This document shows positions 45,432 through 54,581 of a DNA stretch of 64,000 nucleotides, piece by piece (the stretch's first letter is position 1; every line of letters starts with the position of its first letter). A model generated the notes under the pieces. That model ran no database searches, was not told the DNA's origin, and was given only the letters and a program-made list of their open reading frames with translations. This DNA comes from Pelagibacterium limicola. GTDB lineage: Bacteria > Pseudomonadota > Alphaproteobacteria > Rhizobiales > Devosiaceae. The stretch spans positions 434,001-498,000 of the forward strand of contig NZ_JADQDB010000001.1 in the NCBI RefSeq assembly GCF_015694405.1, in the 5' to 3' direction. Made by a program: the position numbers and the translations under genes.

Positions 45432-46365
45432 GTTTGCGCTCCCCCCTCGTTCTGAGCCTCAGTGCATCCGCGATGCGATCGAACCAGACCAGCACCCGCT
45501 CTCGCGTCGGTCCTGCACTGGACATTCGGATCGCAAGAACCACGAAGAATAGGAAGTGCCCCGCCAGTTGAAACCATTGCGCCGAAATCGACGCGCCCAG
45601 GCTCTGGGCGACGCCAAGCGCGATACCGCCAATCAGCGTCCCCCAAAGAGAGCCGATGCCGCCGATGATGACCGCCTGAAAGGCAAAGATCAGCTGCGCC
45701 GGCCCGGCATAGGGCGTCACCTGCGCCCGCATCGCAAGGAACATCCCGGCCAGTCCTGCCAGCATGAAGGCGATAGCGGTTGCCACGCGCTGGACTCGCC
45801 TCGCGTCCACCCCCTGAAGTTCGGCAGCCTCAGGGTCCGTCGAGGTCGCACGCATTGCCCGCCCGATCTTGGTAAAGGAAAGCATGACCTGCAGGCCGCC
45901 GAGCACGATGACTGCGGCGGCAAAGGTCAAGACCGGCAACACGCCAACATAGAGGCCGAACGGCAATTGCCATCCCGCCCAGGAGAGGTTTCCCATATAG
46001 TTGGCAAGCGACCTGGTCTCGGACCCGAAGATCCCCTGCATCCCGTTCTGAAGCACAGCTCCTAGTCCGAACGTTGCTAGCAGCGGCAACAGAAATCCGC
46101 CCTCCAAGGTCCGCGCAAACAGGAAGCGCTGCAGTCCCCAGCCTATGCCCGCCATGACCGGCAGGACGAGCGCAAACGCCCACCAGACAGGTAGTCCCAG
46201 AAAGGCAATAGCCGCCAGCGCCAGATAGGCGCCAAGCACGGCAAGGTCGCCATGCGCGAGGTTGATGAAACGGACAACCCCCAGCATGAGGGAAAGGCCC
46301 GCTGCGATAACGGCGTAGTAGCCGCCGAGCAAAACGCCCTGAACAATGGCCTCAAGCATGGGCAT
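45421..46365 (-). CDS. livH: Branched-chain-type ABC transporter permease LivH
   Basis: This 314-residue permease has about eight helices. The family motif GLSLMLGVVRFINLAHGDL is at about residues 23-41, and AMRATSTDPEAAELQGVDA (about residue 190) is the coupling-helix EAA-type segment. The ATG at 46365 has GGGGAGC upstream. It overlaps livF by 14 bp and livM by 11 bp, so all subunits of this importer come from one message. Confidence 0.94.
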   Translation of the reverse strand: MPMLEAIVQGVLLGGYYAVIAAGLSLMLGVVRFINLAHGDLAVLGAYLALAAIAFLGLPVWWAFALVLPVMAGIGWGLQRFLFARTLEGGFLLPLLATFGLGAVLQNGMQGIFGSETRSLANYMGNLSWAGWQLPFGLYVGVLPVLTFAAAVIVLGGLQVMLSFTKIGRAMRATSTDPEAAELQGVDARRVQRVATAIAFMLAGLAGMFLAMRAQVTPYAGPAQLIFAFQAVIIGGIGSLWGTLIGGIALGVAQSLGASISAQWFQLAGHFLFFVVLAIRMSSAGPTRERVLVWFDRIADALRLRTRGERKHAD

Positions 46366-47077
46366 TGCTCCCCTTATGCAGGCCGAAATACGCCTGGCTC
46401 ACCTCTTCGCGCGTCAGATCCTTGGGCTTACCTTCAAGAACGATTTTTCCTTCGAGCATACACACAAGCCGGTCGCAGAAACCCATCGCGCGGTCGAGAT
46501 CCTGTTCCACCACAACCATTGCCGCCTCGCCGCCTAACTTCAGAGCAGCGAGAGTTTCGTAGACCGTATCGATGGCGGCAGGCGAAAGCCCGAGCGAAAC
46601 CTCGTCAAGCAACAGCACCCTGGGTGCCGTCACCAATGCGCGCGCAATAGCGACCGCTTGCCTCTGGCCACCCGAAAGCCCTCCAGCAGGTTTGCCCAGA
46701 AGCGTGCGCACGACAGGCAACGCATCGAGCACCGCCCCGAACGTCTTCCGGCTCCGGCCGGTCTGCTCGCATGCTATCTGTATGTTCTCTCTCACCGTCA
46801 TATTGGTGAAGAGCCTGCGTCCCTCGGGCACCATCGACAGCCCGAGATGGGGGCGCCCGTAGGCCGGAACGTCGGTTATGTCTATGCCCCCCAGAAACAC
46901 AGCGCCCTCGGCGGGTCGATGCAATCCTGCGATAGTGCGGAAGAGTGTCGTTTTGCCAGCCCCGTTGGCGCCGACAACCGCCAGGACCTCACCGGGCTCG
47001 ATTGTCAGAGATACCCCGTGTACAGCCGTAAGCAGTCCGTGGCGGGAGGTGATCGCTTCGACGGCCAATGCGCTCAT
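46352..47077 (-). CDS. livF: Branched-chain-type ABC transporter ATPase LivF
   Basis: This protein of about 241 residues starts at the ATG overlapping the livG stop (MSALAVEAITSRHG). Walker A is VGANGAGKTTLFR, the signature LSGGQRQAVAIARAL and Walker B VLLLDEVSLGLSP, which is the LivF form. It hydrolyses ATP with LivG to drive uptake. Confidence 0.95.
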   Translation of the reverse strand: MSALAVEAITSRHGLLTAVHGVSLTIEPGEVLAVVGANGAGKTTLFRTIAGLHRPAEGAVFLGGIDITDVPAYGRPHLGLSMVPEGRRLFTNMTVRENIQIACEQTGRSRKTFGAVLDALPVVRTLLGKPAGGLSGGQRQAVAIARALVTAPRVLLLDEVSLGLSPAAIDTVYETLAALKLGGEAAMVVVEQDLDRAMGFCDRLVCMLEGKIVLEGKPKDLTREEVSQAYFGLHKGSNAHA

Positions 47078-47805
47078 TGGACACCCCGACCGAGATAGGT
47101 CTGTGCCACGGCCTTGTCCGCCATGACCGCTGCCGGCGCGCCTTCGGCGATGACCCGACCCTCGCTCATGCAGATGAGCCGATCGACGGACGCCACGAGA
47201 GCATGCAGCACATGTTCGATCCACACGATGGTCATGCCACTGCGCTTGAGCCGCGCGACGAGCTCCAGAAGTCCCTCTAGCTCGGCCTCGGTCAGCCCTC
47301 CGCCGATTTCATCGAGCAACAGCACCCTTGGGTTCATGGCCAGTGCCCGGGCCAGTTCGAGCCGTTTGCGATCGAGCAGCCCAAGCGTCTGCGTAGGCCT
47401 GGCGGCATGCTGCGCCAACTCGGTCTGCTCAAGCGCCGCTTCCGCTGCTGCCCATGCCGCCTCTCCTGAAAGACCGCCGCCATTCATCGCGGCAACAAGA
47501 ACGTTCTCGATCACCGTCATGCCCAGAAAGGGGCGCGGAATCTGGTGCGTCCGTACGATGCCGTAGCGGCACCGCTGGCTTGCATCCATCGACGTCACAT
47601 CCCGTCCTTCGAATGCAATGGAACCATCACTCGGCCTCAGTGCGCCTGCGAGGATGGCGAACAGCGTGGTCTTGCCCGCACCGTTCGGTCCCACCACACC
47701 AAGGGCCTCCCCGCGGCCGACGCTGATGTCGACCGCGGAAAGGGCCTGAAACCGGCCGAACGACTTGCGCAATCCCGCGCAAGAAAGAATGGCAGGCTCG
47801 CTCAT
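47074..47805 (-). CDS. livG: Branched-chain-type ABC transporter ATPase LivG
   Basis: This 243-residue ATPase has Walker [16 protein letters not shown] and Walker B RVLLLDEIGGGLTEAE. The segment RTHQIPRPFLGMTVIENVLV is typical of LivG. The signature is degenerate (LGLLDRKRLELARAL), which is also normal for LivG. Its start overlaps the livK stop by one base (TAATG). Confidence 0.95.
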   Translation of the reverse strand: MSEPAILSCAGLRKSFGRFQALSAVDISVGRGEALGVVGPNGAGKTTLFAILAGALRPSDGSIAFEGRDVTSMDASQRCRYGIVRTHQIPRPFLGMTVIENVLVAAMNGGGLSGEAAWAAAEAALEQTELAQHAARPTQTLGLLDRKRLELARALAMNPRVLLLDEIGGGLTEAELEGLLELVARLKRSGMTIVWIEHVLHALVASVDRLICMSEGRVIAEGAPAAVMADKAVAQTYLGRGVQ

Positions 47806-49124
47806 TACCCTTGCACCGTATACGACGTCATCTGGCCCGTGACCGGCACGAAGGGGTGGTCCGCATTCGAGACGATGTTGAGATCGAACTCATAAGGCCC
47901 GCTTTCTGCCTTTACCCACTGCACGCCGACAAGCCCCGTCGTCGCGCAGTTGGCGACCGGCCCGCTGGTGAAATCGATCTCGCCGACCGCAGTGTCACAC
48001 TTGAGCATCGACAAGGCGCTGGCCATGGCTGTCTTGTCCTTGGGATCGGACGCCGAAGCGATAGCGGCAACGGTAGCGTCGAGCAGCGAGGCATTGGCGC
48101 CCAATTGCTGGTTCCACTGCTTGCCGACGACACCTTCATGCGCCGCCGCAAGCATTTCGCAGGTGAGACCGGTGGAGCTGGAGGTAAACGGAAACAGCGG
48201 ATGCCAATAGGCCCCAGCGTGCAGGCCATATCCGAGCGGGCCCAGCGCTTCTAGCTCGGCCGCGAACAGCCCGGCCTTCGCCATCTGGCAAACCTTGACC
48301 TGCTGGGCATAGCCCCGCTGTGCCGCCTGCCGCCAGAACACGGGGAAATCGGGCGGGAACGGGAAGCAGTTGAATATCTCGCAGTTTTCCGAACGGAACA
48401 GGTTGATCTGCTGGGTAAAGTCGGTGGTACCGTTCTCATAAGGACCAGCATCGATGATGGTAAAACCGGCAGCCTCGAGTTCGGGCAACAACATCATGCG
48501 GATCGCGTTGCCGTCCGCATCGTTGGGGGCAAGAATGCCGACGCGGCGATTGGTTTCGACCTGGCTCCACTGGTCGGCATAAAGCCGCGTGAAATTGCCT
48601 ACGCCGAAACAGAAATGATAGGTCCAGCGGAAGGGCGAGGGCTCGCCCGGCCGAGCGCCACGCCCGAAATAAAAGGATTCCCAAGGCGCTGTGGTCGAAA
48701 GGCACGGCATGCCCGCGGCTTCGCACGCATCAGCAACCGGGTTGACGGTTTCGGGCGTCGATGAGGTGATGACCAGATCGAGGTTTTCCGAATTGATCAT
48801 GTCGCGGGCAACCTGCGCCGCGCGTACCGGATCTGACTGCGTGTCGCCAAGAACCAATTGCAGCCCATAGCGGCGGTCGCCCGACTGTATACCGTCGGCA
48901 AGATGTCTGCCCACCTGTTCCACGAGGAAGCTGTCGCCCTCGCCGAATATCCCGAGTGGGCCAGACCGCGGCCCGATAAAGCCGACCCTTACGGTGCCAT
49001 CTCCTTGCGCGAACGCGCTGCGCACCGTTGCCGGTACACTCAGGGCGGCCGCCCCGAGTGCTGCGCCCTTGAGCAGGTTGCGGCGTGTAAGGCCGTTACC
49101 CGCGTTTCGTACCAATTTGCTCAT
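47805..49124 (-). CDS. livK: Branched-chain-type ABC transporter substrate-binding protein
   Basis: This 439-residue protein starts with a Tat-like signal (LTRRNLLKGAALGAAALSVP). The type I periplasmic binding fold is seen in VRVGFIGPRSGPLGIFGEGD and ARDMINSENLDLVITSSTPE. It is longer than classical LivK (about 370) and groups by sequence style with receptors for aromatic acids or amides. AGGAGGAACACT precedes the ATG. The operon enzymes point to a lignin-type aromatic as ligand, but this is inference. Confidence 0.9.
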   Translation of the reverse strand: MSKLVRNAGNGLTRRNLLKGAALGAAALSVPATVRSAFAQGDGTVRVGFIGPRSGPLGIFGEGDSFLVEQVGRHLADGIQSGDRRYGLQLVLGDTQSDPVRAAQVARDMINSENLDLVITSSTPETVNPVADACEAAGMPCLSTTAPWESFYFGRGARPGEPSPFRWTYHFCFGVGNFTRLYADQWSQVETNRRVGILAPNDADGNAIRMMLLPELEAAGFTIIDAGPYENGTTDFTQQINLFRSENCEIFNCFPFPPDFPVFWRQAAQRGYAQQVKVCQMAKAGLFAAELEALGPLGYGLHAGAYWHPLFPFTSSSTGLTCEMLAAAHEGVVGKQWNQQLGANASLLDATVAAIASASDPKDKTAMASALSMLKCDTAVGEIDFTSGPVANCATTGLVGVQWVKAESGPYEFDLNIVSNADHPFVPVTGQMTSYTVQG

Positions 49125-49177
49125 AGTGTTCCTCCCTTTTGAGCGTTGGCGATACCCTCGGCGAGACTCCTCCGGTC

Positions 49178-50068
49178 TCAGTGCCCGAGGGCGTGATTGG
49201 CGAAATTTGCAGCCTCGGCGATCGATGCCATACCCTCATCAAGCATCGGCGCGAAGAGTTGCCAGGAATGGACCATTCCATCCCAGACCTTGATTTCCAC
49301 GGGCACCCCGGCCGCCTTGAGCCGCTCGGCCAGGATCAGGCTGTCGTCGCGCAGGCGTTCCCATGTGCCGACATGGATCAGCACAGGTGGCAGGCTGGAA
49401 AGGTCGCGATAGAGCGGGGTTACCGCCGCCGAACGAGGGTCGCGGTCTCCCACATGGATCGAGGTGTAAAGCCCAACAAGTTCGGGCGTTAAAAGCGGTG
49501 CGTCGGAAAGTGAAGTGTGCGAGTCGCCCTCATTGGCGAAGTCGAGCGCGGGCGACATCAGAACAAGCGCTGCAGGCCCTTTTCCACCGTCCCCGCATAG
49601 ATCGAGCGTCGCTTGCAAGGCAATGTTGCCACCCGCTGAGTCCCCTGCGTAGACGATTTTTTCGGATCGATAACCCCTGTCCAGTGCCCAGTGGAACGCG
49701 GCGATCGCGTCGTTATAGGCCGCTGGTGCGGGATGCTCGGGTGCGAGCCGGTAATCCACCGCAAGTACCGAACAACCTGACCTGTCCGCCAGATGGGATG
49801 CTATCACCCGGTGAGAGCGTGCCGAGCCGAAGATGAAGCCGCCGCCGTGGAAATAGACGATCAGCCCATCTCCGCCGCCGCTTCCAGGGCGTATGAGATC
49901 GCCCTGCGCAGCGCCGAAGGACACGTGTTCGATCCCTATACCCTCAGCGATAGGTATCTGGGCATTGATGGCCTCGAACCAGGCCCTTAGATCATCGAGG
50001 CTTCCATTCTGGGGCGGCGGAAATTCCGCCCCTGCGGCTAGAACGGCGTGGAGTTGTTCCTTGGACAT
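49178..50068 (-). CDS. Alpha/beta hydrolase, hormone-sensitive-lipase family esterase
   Basis: This 296-residue hydrolase has the HSL oxyanion motif YFHGGGFIFGS (about residues 72-82) and nucleophile elbow YAGDSAGGNIALQ (Ser near residue 146). The acid (Asp near HVGTWERLRDD) and His (WDGMVHSWQLF) lie in the C-terminal part. Enzymes of this family cleave short-chain or aryl esters. It lies between the SDR (12 bp) and livK genes, so it may free aromatic alcohols or acids from esters after import. There is no signal peptide. Confidence 0.9.
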   Translation of the reverse strand: MSKEQLHAVLAAGAEFPPPQNGSLDDLRAWFEAINAQIPIAEGIGIEHVSFGAAQGDLIRPGSGGGDGLIVYFHGGGFIFGSARSHRVIASHLADRSGCSVLAVDYRLAPEHPAPAAYNDAIAAFHWALDRGYRSEKIVYAGDSAGGNIALQATLDLCGDGGKGPAALVLMSPALDFANEGDSHTSLSDAPLLTPELVGLYTSIHVGDRDPRSAAVTPLYRDLSSLPPVLIHVGTWERLRDDSLILAERLKAAGVPVEIKVWDGMVHSWQLFAPMLDEGMASIAEAANFANHALGH

Positions 50069-50080
50069 CGGATCCCTCGT

Positions 50081-50848
50081 TCAGATGTAGACGGCGGCCA
50101 ACCCGCCATCGATCGGCAGGTTGATCCCGTTGATCCAGCGGGCATCGTCCGAGCAGAGAAACGCGACGGCTGGCGCGATTTCATCGGCAAAGGCAGGGCG
50201 CTTCATCAGCGCGGCATCGGCCTGTACGCGTTCCTCACCGAGCATGGTGACGAAATCGCCGAGGATCGGCGTGAACACCGGACCGGGCGCTACGGCATTC
50301 ATACGAATGTCGCGCTCCATGAACAGGCTTTTCGAGCGCATAAACGTCCAAACGATCAGTGCTTCCTTGAAATACTGGTAACAGGTCTCCTGCGGGACAG
50401 GGTTCCTCGCTAGCCACGCGAGGCCCTGGGCGAAATCCGTGGTGCCCGCCAGTGCCTTGTGTGCATCGAGCCGCGCCTGCCAATCGCCACCCAGGATAGA
50501 GGCAAAGTTGACGACGGAGCCGCCAGCGGGCAATCGGTCGATCAGCTTTTCGGTGAAGTGGCGCAGGCCGAGATAATTGACGCGGGCGACGATGTCCTTG
50601 TCCACCGTACCCGGCACACCGGCCGCATTGACCAGCGCATCGAAACGATCGGGCAAGCTCCCAAGCGCCGCATCGATCGTTTCCGGGCTCGAAAGGTCGG
50701 CCTTCACGAACCCATCGAGCGTAATCATGGGGTCGTTACGGTCCACCCCGATGACCTTTGCGCCATGGAAACGGGCAAACCGAACGACTTCTCCGCCGAT
50801 GCCTGACGACGCGCCGGTGACGATAATGGTCTTGTTATTGAGATTCAT
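50081..50848 (-). CDS. calA: SDR oxidoreductase, coniferyl-alcohol-dehydrogenase-like
   Basis: This protein of about 255 residues starts at the ATG before NLNNKTIIVTGASSGIGG (GGAG 9 nt upstream). Cofactor motif TGASSGIG, structural NAAGVPGTVD and the catalytic Ser and Tyr-Lys (VVNFASI, CYQYFKEALIVWT) are present. The long identical-looking runs VPQETCYQYFKEALIVWT, GPVFTPILGDFVTMLGE and ARWINGINLPIDGGLA correspond, from memory, to CalA of Pseudomonas, which oxidises coniferyl alcohol to coniferyl aldehyde. The adjacent aldehyde dehydrogenase would give the acid. The substrate call rests on resemblance and context. Confidence 0.8.
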   Translation of the reverse strand: MNLNNKTIIVTGASSGIGGEVVRFARFHGAKVIGVDRNDPMITLDGFVKADLSSPETIDAALGSLPDRFDALVNAAGVPGTVDKDIVARVNYLGLRHFTEKLIDRLPAGGSVVNFASILGGDWQARLDAHKALAGTTDFAQGLAWLARNPVPQETCYQYFKEALIVWTFMRSKSLFMERDIRMNAVAPGPVFTPILGDFVTMLGEERVQADAALMKRPAFADEIAPAVAFLCSDDARWINGINLPIDGGLAAVYI

Positions 50849-50888
50849 GGATAGGCTCCACACCGTGGGTTGTTTCAAGAGGAAAAGT

Positions 50889-50925
50889 GCCCGCTCCCGG
50901 GGAGAAAGGATGAACGGGAGCGGGC
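50889..50925 (-). terminator. Strong intercistronic hairpin after the aldehyde dehydrogenase gene
   Basis: An 11-bp GC-rich perfect stem (GCCCGCTCCCG / CGGGAGCGGGC) with a 15-nt loop is followed on the minus strand by ACTTTTCC. It lies 14 bp after the aldehyde dehydrogenase stop and may reduce read-through into calA and the transporter genes. Confidence 0.6.
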
Positions 50926-50938
50926 CTCCCAGGGGAGA

Positions 50939-52411
50939 TCAGAATGGATAGGCGGTCGCTTCGGGCTTGATCGAAATCCACTTCCACTGCGTGAATTCCT
51001 CAAGATCGGCCGGCCCGCCGATCCGCGTGCCATTGCCGGATTTGCCCCGCCCGCCGAATGGCGCAAACGGCCCGCCATTGACGGTCTGGTCGTTGATGTG
51101 GAGCTGGCCGACATTGAGCTGATCGCCAATAGCCATGGCGCGGCCGACATCGCGGGACAGGATACCGGCGGCCAGCCCGTAATCGGACATGTTGGCGAGT
51201 TCAACGGCTTCACCGTCATCGGCAAAACCCGCGATGCAGGCGACAGGACCGAAGATTTCCTCCTCGAAGGCCCGCATACCGGGCTTTACGTCCTTGAGCA
51301 CCGTGGCCTTGTAGAAGAGCCCGTCATGGGTCCCCCCCGCCATGAGCGTAGCCCCCTTGGCCACGGCGTCATCGACGATGGCCTGGATGATCTCCACCTG
51401 ATTGCTGGAAATGATCGGCCCGAGCGCCACCTGGCCGCTCGCCGGGTCGCCAACCGGCAGATGCTGCGCCTTCACAGCGATCTTTTCTGCCAGCGCATCG
51501 ACAATGGAATTGTGCGCGAAAACCAGGCCGGTCGCCATGCAGATCTGGCCCTGGTGCAGGAAGGCACCCCAGGCAGCGTTGGAGGCAGCCACATCGAGAT
51601 CCGCGTCCTCGAGGACAACGAGCGCATTCTTGCCGCCCAATTCGAGCTGGACCTTCTTGAGGTGCTTCCCGCACAACTCACCGACGCGCTGGCCACCACG
51701 GGCTGAGCCGGTGAACGAGACCATAGCGATATCGGGGTCGGTGCAGATCGCCTCTCCGGGCTCGGCACCGCCGGGGATGATCTGCAGGACATCCCTGGGC
51801 AGCCCGGCTTCCTCAAAGATGCGCGCAATGATGACGCCCCCTGCTATCGGCGTCCGCGGATCGGGCTTGTGCACCACCGCATTGCCGACAGCCAGCGCCG
51901 CGCCGATTGCCCTGACGGACAGGACGAGCGGGAAGTTGAAAGGCGATATGACACCCACGACGCCGTGCGGCACCCGCTTGGCATAGTTGGTGCGATTGTC
52001 GAAGCCGGCCAGCATAATACCGGTGGGTTGAGTCGCCAGCGTCGCAGCATGGCGAAGGAAGAGCGCTCCATGTTCGATCTCGATACCTGCCTTGGGCTGG
52101 ATCGATCCACTCTCGCGCATGATCCACGGGATCAGTTCCGCTCCGTTCTGCTCGAGAATGTCAGCAGCCTTGTTCAGAATCTTCGCGCGCTCGGTGGGCA
52201 AGGTCTTCGCCCAGGCAACCTGTGCCCCCTTCGCAGCCTTGGCAGCCGCCCGGATGTCGGCAGCCCCTCCCACCCCGACCGTTGCAACCACGGCCTGCGT
52301 CGACGGATCACGAACTTCGAGCGTGCCGCCAGCGCTTGCTGTCCAGTCCCCAATAAGGATCTTTCCCTGCCAATTCTCGACGGCGATGAAATTTGCATTT
52401 TGGACGTTCAT
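50939..52411 (-). CDS. Aromatic aldehyde dehydrogenase (benzaldehyde/vanillin type)
   Basis: This protein of 490 residues starts at the ATG before NVQNANFIAVENWQ, with GAGGAAC upstream. The aldehyde dehydrogenase elements are intact: SPFNFPLVLSVRAIG, FTGSARGGQRVGELCGKHLK, catalytic Glu in QLELGGKNALVV and nucleophile Cys in HQGQICMATG. It resembles the benzaldehyde dehydrogenase group (XylC, AreC) and could oxidise coniferyl aldehyde, vanillin or benzaldehyde. It is the first gene behind a perfect -24/-12 promoter and opposite a XylR/DmpR-type activator. Confidence 0.9.
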   Translation of the reverse strand: MNVQNANFIAVENWQGKILIGDWTASAGGTLEVRDPSTQAVVATVGVGGAADIRAAAKAAKGAQVAWAKTLPTERAKILNKAADILEQNGAELIPWIMRESGSIQPKAGIEIEHGALFLRHAATLATQPTGIMLAGFDNRTNYAKRVPHGVVGVISPFNFPLVLSVRAIGAALAVGNAVVHKPDPRTPIAGGVIIARIFEEAGLPRDVLQIIPGGAEPGEAICTDPDIAMVSFTGSARGGQRVGELCGKHLKKVQLELGGKNALVVLEDADLDVAASNAAWGAFLHQGQICMATGLVFAHNSIVDALAEKIAVKAQHLPVGDPASGQVALGPIISSNQVEIIQAIVDDAVAKGATLMAGGTHDGLFYKATVLKDVKPGMRAFEEEIFGPVACIAGFADDGEAVELANMSDYGLAAGILSRDVGRAMAIGDQLNVGQLHINDQTVNGGPFAPFGGRGKSGNGTRIGGPADLEEFTQWKWISIKPEATAYPF

Positions 52412-52575
52412 ATTCCCGTTCCTCATCCCTTTTCCGTTAAGCCGGGGAGATTTCGGGCAAGGCACATCCGTTGGCGCGAAAGCACTTTTACGTGCTGCAC
52501 CATGCTCCCGTTCAAGGAACTCCAAGAAAATTCCTCCCGCGCACTCCTCCTCCGGCTTGCGCACCGAGAGCTAAC

Positions 52576-52590
52576 GCAAACGCCGTGCCA
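52576..52590 (-). promoter_or_regulatory. Sigma-54 (-24/-12) promoter of the aromatic aldehyde dehydrogenase operon
   Basis: On the minus strand TGGCACG-GCGT-TTGC is a perfect consensus for sigma-54. The predicted start near 52564 gives a leader of about 150 nt before the aldehyde dehydrogenase ATG. The divergent activator belongs to the family that uses this sigma factor. Confidence 0.8.
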
Positions 52591-52680
52591 AGCTGGGGAT
52601 CTCCGCAGGTTAACGCCTTTATTTCAATGGCTTGTAGCAGTGGGCACTGCGGCGACGGGCGCGATGGGCAAAGGCTGAGT

Positions 52681-52718
52681 TTCATTATATAATGATATTA
52701 ATTATTATATTTCAGCAA
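52681..52718 (+). promoter_or_regulatory. AT-rich patch with TATAAT before the XylR/DmpR-type activator
   Basis: About 35 bp are almost pure A/T in a GC-rich chromosome and include TATAAT at 52688-52693 and partly symmetrical TATAAT...ATTATA arms. It may hold the activator's own -10 element or an activator-binding site. It argues against using the ATG at 52692 as the start codon. The rest of the 52412-52680 gap shows nothing beyond the sigma-54 promoter. Confidence 0.35.
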
Positions 52719-54479
52719 ATGATGAAGTCCATGAAGAATCGCATTTCTCTCGCAGAAGCCTCCCGCCGGGCGCAGGGCATTCTTGCCCGCGGCGCAAGTA
52801 GTGAATTGGAAACCGGTGCCCCGCCTACGCTTGCGGATCTCACCGAGGCCCTGCACTTCGCGCTCGGCGATGGACGCATCTGGCTCAACGACCAACGCAT
52901 GCTCCTGATCCAGTCTGTGGTCTTGGGACGCATCCGGGCGGAAATCATCGACGCCTTCGGCATGGAAACGGCGCGCGCCATGTTCATGCGCATCGGCTAT
53001 TTCGAGGGGATGCGCCTTGCCGAGCTCATCCAGAAGCGGTGGCCAGAAGAAGATCTGACCCATGCTCTTGCAGCCGGCCCGCGTGTCCATACGCTCGAAG
53101 GATTCGTCAAGGTCACAACCAAGCACTTCGAATTCGATCGCGATCGGGGAACCTATTGGGGCGAATTTTTCTGGGACGACTCTTCGGAAGCCGGCGAGCA
53201 CCTCGCCAATTACGGCGTCTCGACCGAACCGGTTTGCTGGCTCCAAACCGGCGTGCCATCCGGCTATACGACACGTCTTTTCGGCAAACCGGTGATCTTC
53301 CGCGAAGTCGAGTGCATGGGAATGGGCGCGAGCCGATGCCGCGTGATCGGCAAGAATGCCGAGGCTTGGGAAGACGATGCGCCCGAACTTGAATGGCTGG
53401 GGCTCAAGTGGCGCAGCCATCCTGTGCGCACCAAGCCCGCCCGGCGCGCCGAACCCGAAGTTCCGGAACCTGCGGTTGGCGACAGCGTCGCCGTGGGCAC
53501 CTCCGCCGCCTTTGTCCGCACCCGCCACCTGCTCGAAAAAGTCGCCGCGACAGATGCCACGGTGTTGTTCTCGGGCGAGTCCGGTGTGGGAAAGGAGATG
53601 TTCTCGAGCCAACTCCATGAAATGAGCGCCCGCGCCAACGGGCCGTTCATTGCCATCAACTGCGCGGCCATACCCGAGAACCTCGTGGAATCCGAACTGT
53701 TTGGGGTCGAGAAGGGCGCGTTTACCGGCGCCGTGAGTTCGCGCGCCGGCTATTTCGAACGCGCCTCGGGCGGCACGCTTTTTCTCGATGAAATCGCCTC
53801 ACTCGGTTATGCCGCGCAGGGCAAGCTGTTGCGCGCCGTGCAGGAGCGCAAGATCGAACGGGTGGGCGGCGCACGCGTGATCCCGGTGGATGTGCGCATC
53901 GTTGCCGCCTCCAACGTCGATCTTGCCAAAGAAGTTCAGGCTGGACGCTTCCGCGAGGATCTTTATTTCAGGCTTTGCGTGTTCCCCATCGCCATTCCAC
54001 CCCTGCGCGAGCGCCGGGACGATATCCCGCTTCTGATGGCACATTTCCTCAAGCTCTACTGCGAACGCCACCGCAAGAACCTGCTCGGTTTCTCGCGAAG
54101 GGCCACGGGCGCCCTTCTGCGCTACGACTATCCCGGCAACATCCGCGAGTTGCAGAATCTCGTCGAGCGCGGCGTGGTCTATGCCGACGACAGCAGCATG
54201 ATCGATGTAATCCATCTCTTCATTGGCGCAGAACCCATGTCGCCGTTCACCGTGACCCTTTCCCACGAGGGGCGGTTGGCCACCGAGCCCATGGCCCCCG
54301 CACTCGATCAATCCGGCGACACCGATTTCTCGGCAATTGAAAAAAAGGCCTATCTCGGTGCGCTGGAGCGGCACGGAAACAACATATCGGCCGCGGCCCG
54401 AAGCCTCAAATTGAGCCGCGCCGCATTTGAATACCGGTTGAAAAAACTGGGGCTGATGCCGGGACGATCCGAGCGGTAG
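52719..54479 (+). CDS. XylR/DmpR-family sigma-54-dependent activator with V4R effector domain
   Basis: This protein of about 586 residues contains XylR_N (about residues 40-130: LHFALGDGRIWLNDQRMLLI), the V4R small-molecule domain (GYTTRLFGKPVIFREVECMG, about residues 175-215), AAA+ (Walker A GESGVGKEM, GAFTGA intact, Walker B TLFLDEIAS) and a Fis-type HTH (ISAAARSLKLSRAAFEYRLK). Relatives bind phenols or toluenes directly and switch on catabolic operons. The start is uncertain: ATGs at 52692, 52719, 52722 and 52731 share the frame and none has a good Shine-Dalgarno. It is divergent from the aldehyde dehydrogenase operon. Confidence 0.9.
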   Translation: MMKSMKNRISLAEASRRAQGILARGASSELETGAPPTLADLTEALHFALGDGRIWLNDQRMLLIQSVVLGRIRAEIIDAFGMETARAMFMRIGYFEGMRLAELIQKRWPEEDLTHALAAGPRVHTLEGFVKVTTKHFEFDRDRGTYWGEFFWDDSSEAGEHLANYGVSTEPVCWLQTGVPSGYTTRLFGKPVIFREVECMGMGASRCRVIGKNAEAWEDDAPELEWLGLKWRSHPVRTKPARRAEPEVPEPAVGDSVAVGTSAAFVRTRHLLEKVAATDATVLFSGESGVGKEMFSSQLHEMSARANGPFIAINCAAIPENLVESELFGVEKGAFTGAVSSRAGYFERASGGTLFLDEIASLGYAAQGKLLRAVQERKIERVGGARVIPVDVRIVAASNVDLAKEVQAGRFREDLYFRLCVFPIAIPPLRERRDDIPLLMAHFLKLYCERHRKNLLGFSRRATGALLRYDYPGNIRELQNLVERGVVYADDSSMIDVIHLFIGAEPMSPFTVTLSHEGRLATEPMAPALDQSGDTDFSAIEKKAYLGALERHGNNISAAARSLKLSRAAFEYRLKKLGLMPGRSER

Positions 54480-54581
54480 ACCTTGCCCCCGCATGGCGCC
54501 TACATCTTCCGAAGGAACGCTGCGCTTCTCGTCTGACCCTTTGGCCGGGTGTTTCGATAACCGCGCCCCGGACGGGTATCG

